Positions 46,409 through 58,429 of a DNA stretch of 64,000 nucleotides are shown in pieces. A model generated the notes under the pieces. It was not told the origin of the DNA and did no database searches. It saw only the letters and a program-made list of their open reading frames with translations. The DNA is from Hirsutella rhossiliensis (lineage: Eukaryota; Ascomycota; Sordariomycetes; Hypocreales; Ophiocordycipitaceae), in the NCBI RefSeq assembly GCF_020360975.1, contig NW_025408669.1:6138001-6202000 (forward strand), given 5' to 3'. Position 1 is the stretch's first letter; the number at the start of each line of letters is the position of its first letter. Made by a program: the position numbers and the translations under genes.

Positions 46409-49400
46409 ATTTCTAAAGCTTCCCTTTTTAGTTACCTAGTAGAGATAGCTACTTAGAGAAGACTACGTAACGCTCTTATAGCGCGACGTAGTAGTTAACT
46501 AGTCGAGGCCTCTTCGTTACGTATATCGAGTATCTACTTAGGAGATAAAGAATAGGAAGATATATCCTCGGAATAGACCCTTACTACGGACGGCGTTATA
46601 ACTATATCGAAGATATCGCTACCTATAGGCGTAAGATAACTATCTCGTAAGGAAAAGCTCACGGCCCTATAAGCGCGCGTTAAGGAGCTAGAGGAGACGA
46701 AACGCCTATAAGATCGCGTTATATAATTAGAGGAGGAAATTGCTAAACGCGCCGGTACTATCGCTATCCGTTTAGGGAAGCGTCGACGGTCCTACTCCCC
46801 TAAATTAGACGGCAGTCGCGGTAGCGAGGTTAAGATTAAAAATATCGCTTAATTATCCTAACTTACTAATACACGGAAACGTCTAGACTAAACTTACGAT
46901 CTAGAGGACGCCTTTAAGGCAGCGCCTAGACGCTTTTATTGCGACGAAATAAAGATCCTCTACGCGGTAGATTATATATATAGCGACTATAAAGCGAGAT
47001 AGCGCCGATACCTTAAAGAATAAACGCCGATTAACCGAACTAAATATAGTATAGATTAGGCATACTTTAAGGAATAGATACTTGTTTTAATTAAGGATAC
47101 TACGAATAGGGAGATACTATTAGCGACGTAATTAGAGGAGGCTCGCTAATAAGAAGGCTAGTCCCCCCTAGAGTTTAGCTTATACCTTAACTCCTTAAAG
47201 AGGCATTTCGAACGCCTATTAGAAAAGGCGCGTACTCTTATGTTTTTCGCTAAGCTAGAGCTATAACTTTAGGACTAAATTAACCTCTATTCGATACCTA
47301 TCTATACCTACTAACGGGAAGAGCTTATATAAGTCGCCTAACGATATTAGGATACTACTACTAATAAGAGGCGACGTATTAATACTACTTCTACCCCTAG
47401 AGGAACCGGGAATAAAAGTAGTGCTATACCCTAAGGCGGTATATATAGGGGAAGGAATTAAAGAGGCCGATAAGCTAGGCCGAATCGTTAAGGAAATACT
47501 ACTAATTCGACTAATAACTAGTAAGCTAGCAATATACCTACTAAGGGCCGAACTAAGGGACGTTATCGAGGAAGAGGATCTTCTACTTAATTAGGAATTA
47601 TATATTTCTAATATAATAAGCTAGGACACCTATCTATAGAATATATTAATTCTTTAAAGGTAGAAACCCTAGCGAAGACTCTTAAACTTAATACCGTAAA
47701 ATAGGGAAAAGGTAAGATATTAAGGTAAACGCCTCTCCCTTAGTAAACTTAATACCTATAGGATAGTTACTTAAAACTCCTATAACGATATTAAGGCGAA
47801 ACCCTACTAAAGTCCCTATATACTTAGATACTTATAGTACTATTAACCTCGTAGATATATACTTTACCCGATAGTAGGGATTACTATAAGTAGCGCTATT
47901 ATACCCTAAGTTATTAGGGCTTAATAATAGTAGGGTAAAGGAGTATAAAGTATAGTTAGTGCCGCTTTAAATAATAGATATAAGGGGCACCGAAAAGATA
48001 ATTACTCGTTTCTATATCGGTACCGATAAGTTAACGCTAAACGATTAAGTATTAATCCTTTTATTAGTTACTACCTTAGAGGATAAACGTATCTATATTA
48101 TCCTATAGAAATAATAGTAGTAGTTTAAGTATTAACTAGGCAGCGAAACCCTATAAAATCCCTATAGATTCCTTTAGGAATATAGGAACGAAGTAAGGGT
48201 ATATATAATAGCGCTTAATCCTAAGCTAATCCCGCTACTAGATAAAGATAAAGATAAAGGGATTCTATAGGAAGAATAAGCCGAAATCCTACCGACTCTC
48301 TATTAGTTTAAAGATACCTTCTTAGCTAATAAATCCGATTTATTACTAGCTAGAAAGGGAACGGATTACTTAATTAATTTAATCCTTAATATAGAACCTC
48401 TTTATAGACCGATTTACCCTCTATCGTAAAGGGAACTCTAAGTATTACGCGACTAGATCTAAGACGCGATAAAAAGGAAAATAATCTAGGAGTTAAAGAG
48501 CCTAGCTAAGGCGCTTATCCTTTTCGTTTTAAAAAAGGATAGTACCTTACGGCTATATATAGACTACTAAGGACTTAACCGGGTTACGTAAAAGAATCGG
48601 TACCCTTTACCTCTTATTTCGGAGATTATTAACCGCTATTAAGGAGCTAAGTATTTTTCTAAGATTAATATACGGAATGCGTATTAATATATTCGAATTT
48701 AAGAAGGAGATAAATAAAAGACCGCTTTCTAAACGCGTTATAGATATTTCGAATACCTAGTAATGCCCTTTAGACTTACTAACGCACTAGCTACGTTTTA
48801 GAGCTATATTTATTAGGCGCTTAAGGGGCTCGTAGATATAATCTACGTAGTTTACTTTAATAATATCCTTATATACTCTAAAACGAAAGAAGAATATACT
48901 AAATACTTAGGATAAGTAATAGAAAGGCTAAGGGCTATAAAGCTCTATATAAAACCATCGAAGTATATCTTCTATTAATAGTTAGTTAAGTTCCTTAGGT
49001 TTATATTATCTATCGATAGGGTATTAATAGACCCTTAACGGGTAGAGGCAATAGCCTAATAGCCTAAACCTATAACCTACTATAATATTTAGGTTTTCCT
49101 TAGGTTCTATAATTTTTACCGACGATTTATATATAGGTACTTAGGAGTTATAGCGCCCTTAATAGTATTGCTAAAGGGGAGTAAGAATAAGAAGAAGCTA
49201 GGGAGTATAGAGCTAAACCTTACCAAAAGGGCAGCGTTTTAGGCTCTTAAGGATGCTTTTTAAGGAGCCTTACTCCTCTAATATTATAATCCGGAAAGAC
49301 GTATTCGCATCGAAATAGATATATCGTAATTCGCGATAGTAGGGATTATCTCTTAACCTAATAATAAAGGGCGTTACTATCCGATCGCATTCTAGTTAAG

Positions 49401-51769
49401 GAAGTTTACTAGAGCCGAACTTAATTATAGTATTCTAAACTAAGAACTCTTTATTATCGTTAAGTTATTTAAATACTAGCGATATTACGTAGAAGGGGTA
49501 GCGTATAAAGTAAAGGTATTATCGGACTACTATAACCTTTAGACGTTTATATACTAGACCTCCCTAAATAGGAGGTAAGTAAGATAGTATATATATTTAG
49601 TACTATTCGACTTTACGATTAAGTATTATATAGGCAAATCTAACCTAGCGGACGCGCTATCGAGAATACCTAGATACGAGGGCGAGAAGCCCTTATCTAC
49701 GGAACTATTACCGGAGCTATAAGCGAAGCTAGCTACTATTAACACCGTATTTATATAGAGAAATAATAAGGCGTTTTTATAGGTAAAGAGATACTTAACC
49801 TTAAGTTAATATAAGCATAGTAAAGTGCCTTTATATAAGGAAAATATATAAGCTTATCTATAGCGAAACTATAATAATTTAGGCGCGAGACCTAAACGAT
49901 TAGCCGATTAAGCTAAAGAGAGAGCTAGTTATAAATAGTTACTCTTAAGGAAGACCGCTAAAGAAGCGGCCTACTATATAAAGGTTTATATAGTAGAAGT
50001 TCTAGAACCGTTACTAGAGTTACTAAAACGCACTTAGTCGGTTAACGTAGCGATTAATAGGCTAAAGGAGACCGAAGACTTCTTAAAAGGGAAGGGTTTC
50101 TAGTTAGTACGCCTAGATAGACTACTACTATAAAAAGGTCGTATCGTAGTACCTCTAGAGGCAGCTTTATAGTAAGAGCTAATATAGCTCTTCTATAACG
50201 ATCTATTAGTAGGATACTTTAGCTCCTAACGCACTAGCGAACTACTAGCGAGGAACTTCTACTAGGATAGAATAATAAAAGACGTAAATAAATACGTCTA
50301 GTTATACCTAGTATATTAAGGTATAGTATCTAGGAGGCATCGCCCCTATAGTACTATATAATCGTTACTATATCCTATACGACCGTAGGAAGAATTATTA
50401 ATAGACTTTACTATAGGTCTACCTAAAGTATAGTATAATAGATAAGACGTTAATACGATCTTAGTAATTATAGACCGATATACTAAGTATTGCCTCTTTT
50501 TTCCTATCTCTAAGATAATAATAGCCCTAGAGCTAGTAGAATTATTCTATTACTAAATTAAATTAGTATATAGACCTCTAGAAGGTATTATCTTAGATAA
50601 AGGGTCCCTATTTATAAGTAAGTTCTAGTTAAATCTCTATTTTATCTTATAAGTAAAATATAGGCTATCGACGGTATTTTACCTATAAACTAACGGGTAA
50701 ATAGAACGAATAAACTAAGCTATATAGCACTACTTAAGATACTTTACTAACTTAGAATAAACTAACTAAGCGTTACTCCTATATATTACTTAATTTATAT
50801 ATAATAATATAAAGAACGCAATAACTAGGTTATTACCTAATAAAGCGTTAATAGGTTACTAACTAAACTTTTATATTAATACTAAGGATAATATTATTTA
50901 AAGGGGGGTACCTAAAGTAAGAGTAAGAGTTACTAGGCTATAGGAGCTATAAAAGAGGCTTAAGGAATACTAAGGAAAGGCTATTAAATTATAAGCGAAA
51001 TACTACGATTTAAGGTACTAACTACTTATACTAAAAGTAAGAGACCTTATAGTATTATCGATAAAGAACTTACGCTTTAAGGACGAAAAAAGAAAACTCT
51101 TACCTAAGTATATTAGACCGTTTTAGGTCCTATAAGCTATTAGAAAGTAAGTATATTATCTTATACTCCCTAAGAAGTACTTACGCCTCTATAACGTTTT
51201 CTATATTAGTCTCTTAAAGCTATAGAAGGAGCGTAAAGGCACTTATAAAGATAGCGAAACCCTACCGATACTAAACTTAGAGGACGACGAAGGCGAATAA
51301 GAAGTCTAAGAGATTAAAGACTAAAAGAGATCTAAGGGCAATACCTTTTTCCTTATTAAATAGAAAAGATAGCTAGCTAAGTATAACTAATAGGTTAAGG
51401 CCGAAGATATAGCGAATAGCTAAGACCTTATTAAAGAATATACTACTCGCTTAACCGGGAAAAAGAAGCGTAAAACTAAGTAAGGTAAGGAAACCTATTA
51501 GTATAGGGAGACGCTACTAAATCGGTAACGAATCCTTACTAAATCGCTACTAACTCGTTAACGTATCGGCACGCTTAAACGTCCTATAACTATATATAAA
51601 ATAGTAAAATAGGAGAATAGGGAAAACTATCTATACTACTTATTAAATATTATTAAGGAAAATAAAACTAAACTATAACTCTATTAAGGCCCTAACGATA
51701 AAAGAGAGAAGGATAGTTATAGCTAAATAAAAGAAAGATAAGACCTATCTATTACTTCTAACTACCCCT

Positions 51770-53330
51770 TTTCTTCGCTAGCGTAGCGGGAACTAACTAA
51801 GGCGCCCCCTCCGCTATACTAAACACCTCTAGAAATACTAGAACTACCCTATCCTCTACTCTTTCCTTATCCTCCGCGTCGAGACCTATCTCTATTAGCA
51901 CGGCACTTACCTCGGCCTTAGTAAATAGTAAGGTATATTACTACGAAGTATAGCCTATATCGCCGTCGATAAGGTAGAGTTTTAACCGGGATTCCTAGGC
52001 CCGGTACTCTAGGCTTATATAGGCGATATCGAATAAGGGCGCGGGGTTAAGGCGAATAATAAGCTCGCGGCGCTTATTAATTAGCATACGGTAGTTAGTA
52101 CGCTCGATCTAGTATATCGTTAGGCGGTCGCTAATAAAAGGGTCGGATAAAACTTATAATAGTAGACTTCTATATACCTATAGTCCTAAAGGACTTACGA
52201 TAGGCTGTCTTAGCGGCGTCGAAAGCCTTAGCTAAATACTATACCGTAATAGCGAGACGGCGCCGATTAGCCTCCTTAAAAATAAGCACGCCTACGTCTA
52301 AGCTATTATCCTTAGTATCCTTGTTATTAGTCTTTAGCTTATTAAGCTCGTATAGGTACTTAACGATAGCGACTATATCGGCCCGGTTACTAGATATAAG
52401 AGTAGCGGCCTCGAGAAAGATTAGCTTATTAATCGTAATATTTAAAGTTAAGGGGAAACTTACCTAGTTATAGGTCGCGGCACGTCTATAGCACTACTTA
52501 TAGCGCGTTAAGGAAACCCCTAAGAAAATATAGCTAATCGAGAGCACCTTAATAGGCTTAGGCTTAGTCGTACTATACTCCTTAACGACCGTCCTAAAAT
52601 AATATATATACTAGAGCTTACGAGGGATAACCCTATAGGCCCTAACTAGGCGGGCTTTAGCCTTAGATTAGGTACGCTTCTTCGTAGGAGCGCGACCGCC
52701 TTATGCCGCCGCCTAGGTGCCCTCGTCTCCGGCGCCGCCGTTCTTAGGTTCGTCGGTAGGAGGAGTCGGATCGCGGCCGTCTCCGTTATTGCCGTTATCG
52801 TTATCTTAGCCCTCGTTCGGCTAGGCATTAAGATAGTCTTAACCCTCGTTCGGCTAGGCCTCGTCGTTAATATTAGCCTACTTATTCTAAGGAGCAGCCT
52901 AAGCGATAATCTCCTATTAGCTAGAGCCGCCCTATCGAGACGGAGTAGCTAGGTTATCGGCACTTACCTAGGAGCGCCTAAGCATAATCTCCTCGCTAGT
53001 ATTAGTATCGCTAATAGGGGTAATAGACTTATAAGTTTCTAGGCCCGTAGAGGTAGGCTTATTAGCGGTTAGAGTTAGGGCACTTAGCGGGGTAACGGGG
53101 GCACGACCCTCGCTAACGTTAGGTCCTAGACTAAAAGTCTCCTAGGACTAGGATTCCCTTATACCTTTCTTAGCTCTCTTCGCTAAGGGGGAACTAGCGT
53201 CGCTATAAGACTTCTAGGCTAATCGCTTACGCTTTAAGGGCGAACCCGCCGCTACTTACTCCTATATATAGCGTAGGAAATTAGCGTTACGGTTCTTTAT
53301 CTTCTTTAGCGTAGAAGGTATTATCGTTAA
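51770..53330 (-). pseudogene. Long antisense ORF relic of Gypsy element D
   Basis: On the minus strand, opposite to gag-pol, a frame of about 520 codons is broken only by TAA/TAG. It begins near 53310 with a basic segment (LKKIKNRNANFLRYI), followed by a Ser/Thr/Pro-rich region. A repeated QPNEGQD motif is present as two adjacent copies near 52800-52860. An acidic Gly-rich stretch and then a helical region (EANRRRLAITV, YLAKAFDAAKTAYRK) near 52190-52290 follow, and a basic end. The same frame is present in copy D2. I do not recognise a domain. Antisense ORFs between pol and the 3' LTR are known in some plant Gypsy lineages; function here is unknown. Confidence 0.6.
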
Positions 53331-53702
53331 TAAATCGTCGATAAAAAGTAATATAAAAAGGTATAAGGGATTAATAAAAAAAGGCGTAAAACTCTATAGT
53401 AATTATAAGCGGAAGAGTTAAAGAAGAAAAGAAAATAAAAGAAGTAAGAGATATATACGCACGCTCTTTATATTATAGTTACGCGGCCGATATATAAGCG
53501 ATACTATAACGGTTACTTAGCGGCAACCGCTAGTATAATAACTATTAACGTTATAGAGCATAGACTAACGTATACTTATACGGGCGTATACGCGCGATAT
53601 ATAACCGAAACTACCTCTCTTCCTAACCGAATATATATAGCGTAGCAAAAGTAATATATATTAAAGATATAGCCGAGGCGTCTATATAGGAGGGGAGATA
53701 AT

Positions 53703-53959
53703 TATAAGAGCGCTACTAGGAGGTACGGGCTAATAAAGCACTTAGGTACGTAGTACTAATATATCGGTAGGGTATTAGTAGGGAATCGTGCCTACCCCGC
53801 TCGTATATTATAGACTACTCGCTACTCTAACTAAAGAGGAGAAATCCCTCTTCTTATAAGCTTTAGTCTTATAACGAGGAGAATATAATATATATAGCGT
53901 AGTACCTCTAGCTATCTCTACTACCTAACTAATCGTACTATAATACGTGTTCCCTTATA
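53703..53959 (+). repeat. 3' LTR of element D (257 bp)
   Basis: It matches the 5' LTR in length and ends, and is followed directly by the target duplication AAGGA. Confidence 0.9.
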
Positions 53960-56049
53960 AAGGAGCTACTTAAGCGGATTAGGTTTACCTTTATTAGCTT
54001 ACTTAGGGTCTTCCTTAGTACTAAGAGTTCCTTCCTCGATATATTATAAAGGGGTCCTTATAGTAAGGGGGGCTCTGCCTTATCTTTATTTAGTATTAGG
54101 TTAATCTTATAGTCTACCCCTAGCTTATATAAGGGTATCTTTAAAGCCTTCTTTAGTACGAAGAGGTCTAGGTATATATTTAGCGCCTACTTTAGGATAT
54201 AGTCCGCTAGGTCTACCGCTATCTTTAGCTAGAGTGCTCTCTCTATATCCTTTATCGTAATCGCTTAAATATCGACTATCCTCCGCCTTTCCTTATTATC
54301 CCTTACCGCTATCTCCCTTTAATATTCCGCTATAAATATTACCGCGCTAACGATCTTTGCCCCTTAGATCTATTCTACCCTCCTTACTACTTCCGATCCT
54401 TATAGGCTAATCTAGATCTTAGCCTTACCGTGCCGAATCCGATCCCTTACTATATTATATATTACTTAGTTCTTCTTTATTTATAGCCTTCCTAGGAATA
54501 TATCGTAGCTTAGCCTAGGGACTATATATATAAAGGTCTACTTTATATAGCTATTAATATCTATCTTAAATACTATAATTCCTTTTATCTATAGGGCTAG
54601 AGTATCTTTTAAGAATAGCCTTAGTTATCTTCTCCTCTTATTAGTAAGAGGTATCTATAGCTTCTTTACTACCCTCTTACTTACTATAGTATAGTAATTA
54701 TAGCCGGTATCTATAAGCGCGTTAAGTCCTTTCTTCCTATTAATACTTACCCTTAGCGTTACTAGGCTTAGCGTAAGATAGTCCCTTATTAACTTTTAAG
54801 CTTCTTACTATTTCTCTTTTACCCTTAGCGCCTAACTTTATACTAAGGTTCCCCTTTTTCCGAGTTATTATTATCCTTAGCGTCCTTTTCTTCCTTTATT
54901 ACGCCCGCCCTCTAGGGTTCCTATCTCCTCTTTTTATAATAAAGCGCGATATATCCTTTAACTCTATAGTTAAAGTACGTCTAGTTCTCTAGCTAGCTCT
55001 GCCCCTCCCTTTATCTATCTAGGGCGTTAATGCCGGTTATTAAGGTATCCCTATCTTTATCCTTCCTTTCCTAAGGGTATATATCCGCTAGTCTCCTTTA
55101 GTTTAGGGGGGGTTATCTTATTTACTAGACCCTCTCTAGCTTAGCCGCTATTTACGCTACCTAATTAATATAAGCGGTAAAGCTTAATATAGGGAGGTCG
55201 ACTATAGCTAACGCCTCGCGGAGCTAGATTCCTAGAGCCCTCTTTAGGAAGACGATCTAAACGTTATATAGCTAGGACCCGCCCCTAGCCTTAAAGAGTC
55301 TCTACTTAAACTTTAAGAGGAACGCTATAAACGTTTAACTTTCCCCTTATTTTATTATTTAGATTACCGCCGCCGCGTATAACTAGATATCTACGTTAAG
55401 GTAGATTAAGTTAAGGTATTTTAGGAATTCCTTTTAATTATAGCCCCTCTTTACCCCTATTTTATAGTATATAGCGACCGTTTATTATAGCCTAGCATTT
55501 AGGTAATTATAGATAAGGTAAAAGATTTCCCTTAAGCTTAAGAAGAATTCTTCGTCGATCTTATACTTCTCCTATATATATTATGCCTATAGGGTATAGT
55601 GCTATCGTTATCCGTTAAATTTTCCTAGGCTTAGGAGAGGCTTCCTATAGCTATTCTTCCTTACTACCTTCCCCTTAGTTATAAGCGTCGCTGCCCCCCC
55701 CGTTGCCCTTAAAGGCGGCATTAAACCACCTACTCCGCCCCTAGCCCCCTCTTACGTGCCCGTCTATATTAGTTTATCTATCCTTTAGTATATCCTTTTA
55801 ATCTAGCCGATTAGTTCCTATATCTATAGTTAGCTTTATATTACCTAATGCTTTATCTCTACCTCTCTTACTTATAGCGAGAGTATCGCTTACTTTATTA
55901 TTAGCCGGGCGTCTAGCCCTCCTATTACTACTCCTTACCGTCCTTAGGCCTATTCTCCCTCCTCTAGGTCGTCGGGATATCTATATTATATCCTTTTAGT
56001 CCGATCTCTCTCCGGGCTTTATAGCCTTATTTAAAAGGAGCTTTAAATA

Positions 56050-56306
56050 TATTAAGGGCTAGCGTATACTTACTATAGTAGTATAGGGCCGAATAATTAT
56101 TTATCTAAAGCTAAGGAGAAAGGAGGAAAACTCTATCCTAGTCGCGACGGTTATCCGTCTTCCCTAGTCCCTAGCTCGACCCGTATTTAGGTGCTATTTA
56201 GCCTAAGTTCGGGTCGAGCTCTACCTATACGTAGGTTTACTTTAGCCCGACTTTAGTACGGTCGCTATAGTATAACCTTAGCCTTCTATAGGCGTAGCCC
56301 GTAATA
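56050..56306 (-). repeat. 5' LTR of element E (257 bp)
   Basis: It starts TATTAAGGGC and ends CCCGTAATA. It is followed by the GTATA duplication and about 35 bp of the host LTR of family A/B/C. Confidence 0.85.
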
Positions 56307-56439
56307 GTATATTATATTAGTAATAAGTTAGAGGTTATAGACTCTTAGGTCCGCCTAGCGTTCTATATATTAGCTCTCTATATTATATTATAGGGCCTCG
56401 ATTCCCTTAATTATCTTATTCCTACTTATTACTATTTAT

Positions 56440-57135
56440 TATAGAAAAGTATAAGTAATAAGCATAGGATCGGGTAATCGATAATATAAGCGGAAAGATC
56501 GGTCGAAGGGGTATAGGGTAGGATCTCGTCCGGAATTTATAACGAGTATATAAGGGGCTAAATAATATATTAAAAGAATAGCGTTATAAAAGATACTTAC
56601 TAACTTACTTATTCTATTTACTACTCTTAGGGAAATCCTTCGTCTTTTATAGACTATTGCTCGCCTACTAGTAGACTAATTAGTCAGCTTTCTAGCACAT
56701 TCTATAGTGCTTAAAAAGCTCTATCTATAGCATGTCTTCCTAACTTAGTAGGTGGTCTGATTGTAACGTGATAGTTAACGTAAGACTATAGGTTCTAGTA
56801 TATATAGTAGATTTAACTATAATGTTCTATGCCCTACCTATTCTCGTATCGCGGATATCTTCGGAACCGCTAAGCTAAAATAGGTAATAGGGTATTCGTT
56901 CTACTCGTAATTGACTTATGCATTTTATGCATATTTTATTTTATTAGGATAGGCTTATCTTAACCCGCTCTTCTTAAAGGAAGGTATAGATGTCTAGTAG
57001 AGGTCTTTGTCTTTAAGGGTTATTCCCTTAGACTATATTATAGAGCCTCTTTTTACTAGCTTATTCTATAGAGCCTCCCTATGCCTGTTATTTCTTTATA
57101 ATAGTAAAATAGGAATATAAGGGTATATTCTTATA
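56440..57135 (-). repeat. Solo Copia LTR (696 bp), same family as element H
   Basis: It is the reverse complement of 22738-23431. It is flanked by TTTAT (56435-56439) and TCTAT (57136-57140), a 5-bp target duplication differing by one C/T transition. No coding region is attached. It keeps clearly more CA and TG than the H copy, so it is younger or less mutated. Confidence 0.85.
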
Positions 57136-58429
57136 TCTATATATAAGGTAGTTAAGGATCTACTTAAGAGCGTTATTAGGGTTAGTCTCTTAATATAAGT
57201 CTATCTTAGCTCCTAGGTTAAGACCGAGCTAAATACTCGCTTAATAGATATAAATCTCTATAAAAAGCTATAGGTTAGTCGCGATTACGCTATTACTAAT
57301 AACGTAGGCCGCCGGAAAGCGCTAGGCTAAAGCTAGGCTAAGCTACGATTATTATATTAAAAGCTCTCGCCCTATATTACTAACGTATTAACTTACTACG
57401 CTTACTTATAAAGTAATATCGGCTCGTTAAGGCGTTAGCCGCTACTAATCGTTTACGCGTTATAAGGGTCTCCTAGGTTAACTATTAAGGTAGTCCGAAA
57501 AATATAGTATTTTTACTATTAGCGAATAAGTTATCGCGTTTCTCTAGGTCTCTACGCTAAGGACTATTCTTAATAATAAATAACGCTTATATTCTTTCTA
57601 AGAAATAAGTAAATAAGAAGATATTCTAATTAAATAAAGGGATTTAAGGGGATAATAAGAGATCGATTCTAAGCTTATAAAATAGTCTAAAATAAGGTAG
57701 TTAGTAACTATTTAACGCTATTTAGTTATAAGAGAGGGCTAGGCTTCGACGCGAGAAGAACATTTAAGCGGAGCAACGGACGAATACGTATAGAGATATA
57801 AGATACGTTAGAAGGAGCGCTCGCGGGACGGACGCTATAGCGCGAGAAATAGGCCATCTCGGCGCAAAATAAAGAGGTCGTTAAGGTAGGATTAGCCGTA
57901 AGCGGGAATGCACGAAGATAGGATGCCTAGTAGGGGGATAACGGCTAAAGATGAGGGAGGCGACGGGAGAGAAAGGGGAGGAGAGAAGTCTAGAGTATAA
58001 GAAAACGGGGAGGATGGAGGTCGGTCTATTTATACGGCTCATGGAGGGCGGGGCCCGGAGGAGGGCGCCTAACCCGATCGGGGATGCCACCATACCCGGC
58101 GGGGACAACAGCGTATTCCAGACTACAGATAAGTAATCCCGCCTCGTAGAGGACGATTCAACGCTGCTAACATTGCCTAGCAACCAGGCATACGCACGGC
58201 TAGGAGCGGCCGAGAGGTATTGAGACAAGCCACGGATGCTAGATCCAGCCTATTTACATACCGGGAGAGCCTACGCAGCCTAAGGGAATACAATCAACCT
58301 CGCCTTCTCTAATATCCCGCTCGCGTATTAAAGAATACTTACATTCGGGCCCGGACGATAGTACGTTGAACTTTCACGGCATAGTCAAGTACGGGCATAG
58401 TTCAAGTCTAGTCGAAACCAGCTATCAGC
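57136..58429. other. RIP-zone edge and 3' flank of the HET gene
   Basis: 57136-57850 has RIP-type composition with no recognisable element. Between about 57850 and 58150 CA and TG return and composition becomes ordinary. A 115-codon minus-strand frame at 57881-58228 has no domain and lies across the transition, so I do not call it a gene. Confidence 0.5.

Larger units (their letters stand above)
46152..53959 (+). mobile_element. Ty3/Gypsy chromodomain retrotransposon D, complete, RIP-inactivated
   Basis: A 7808-bp element with two 257-bp LTRs (46152-46408 and 53703-53959) and a perfect AAGGA target duplication (46147-46151 and 53960-53964). On the plus strand: gag to about 47650, with a zinc-knuckle relic (KLGHLSIE) near 47602-47646. 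A protease-like TINLVD segment lies near 47835. RT lies at about 48480-48900, with YFNNILIYS (normally FDDILIYS) near 48851. RNase H lies near 49260-49660. The integrase core lies at 50398-50720 (IDFTIGLP to TNGQIERINQ). A chromodomain-like end lies near 51330-51420. TAA/TAG replace Gln/Trp. Between pol and the 3' LTR lies about 2 kb with a long antisense ORF. It sits inside the pol gene of element E. Confidence 0.92.
41589..56306 (-). mobile_element. Ty3/Gypsy retrotransposon E, complete but RIP-inactivated, carrying nested D
   Basis: Two 257-bp LTRs (41589-41845 and 56050-56306) and a perfect 5-bp target duplication GTATA (41584-41588 and 56307-56311) define the element. It reads on the minus strand, so the right LTR is the 5' one. 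Gag lies at about 55000-56000. The zinc knuckle lies near 54930-54980. The protease site LIDTG lies near 54705. RT is split by element D at the SSS/AAALVLF junction and resumes at 46146, with FIKLDV and a changed YxDD (YINN) near 45790. RNase H follows. The integrase core lies near 43800-44230. Positions 41846-43260 are a CT-rich, poorly coding 3' part. All frames carry TAA/TAG for Gln/Trp. The two LTRs differ at several CG-versus-TA sites. Confidence 0.88.

Noticed and set aside
57881..58228. 115-codon minus-strand frame
   Set aside because: It spans the transition out of the RIP zone, lacks any domain, and the opposite strand is also partly open.
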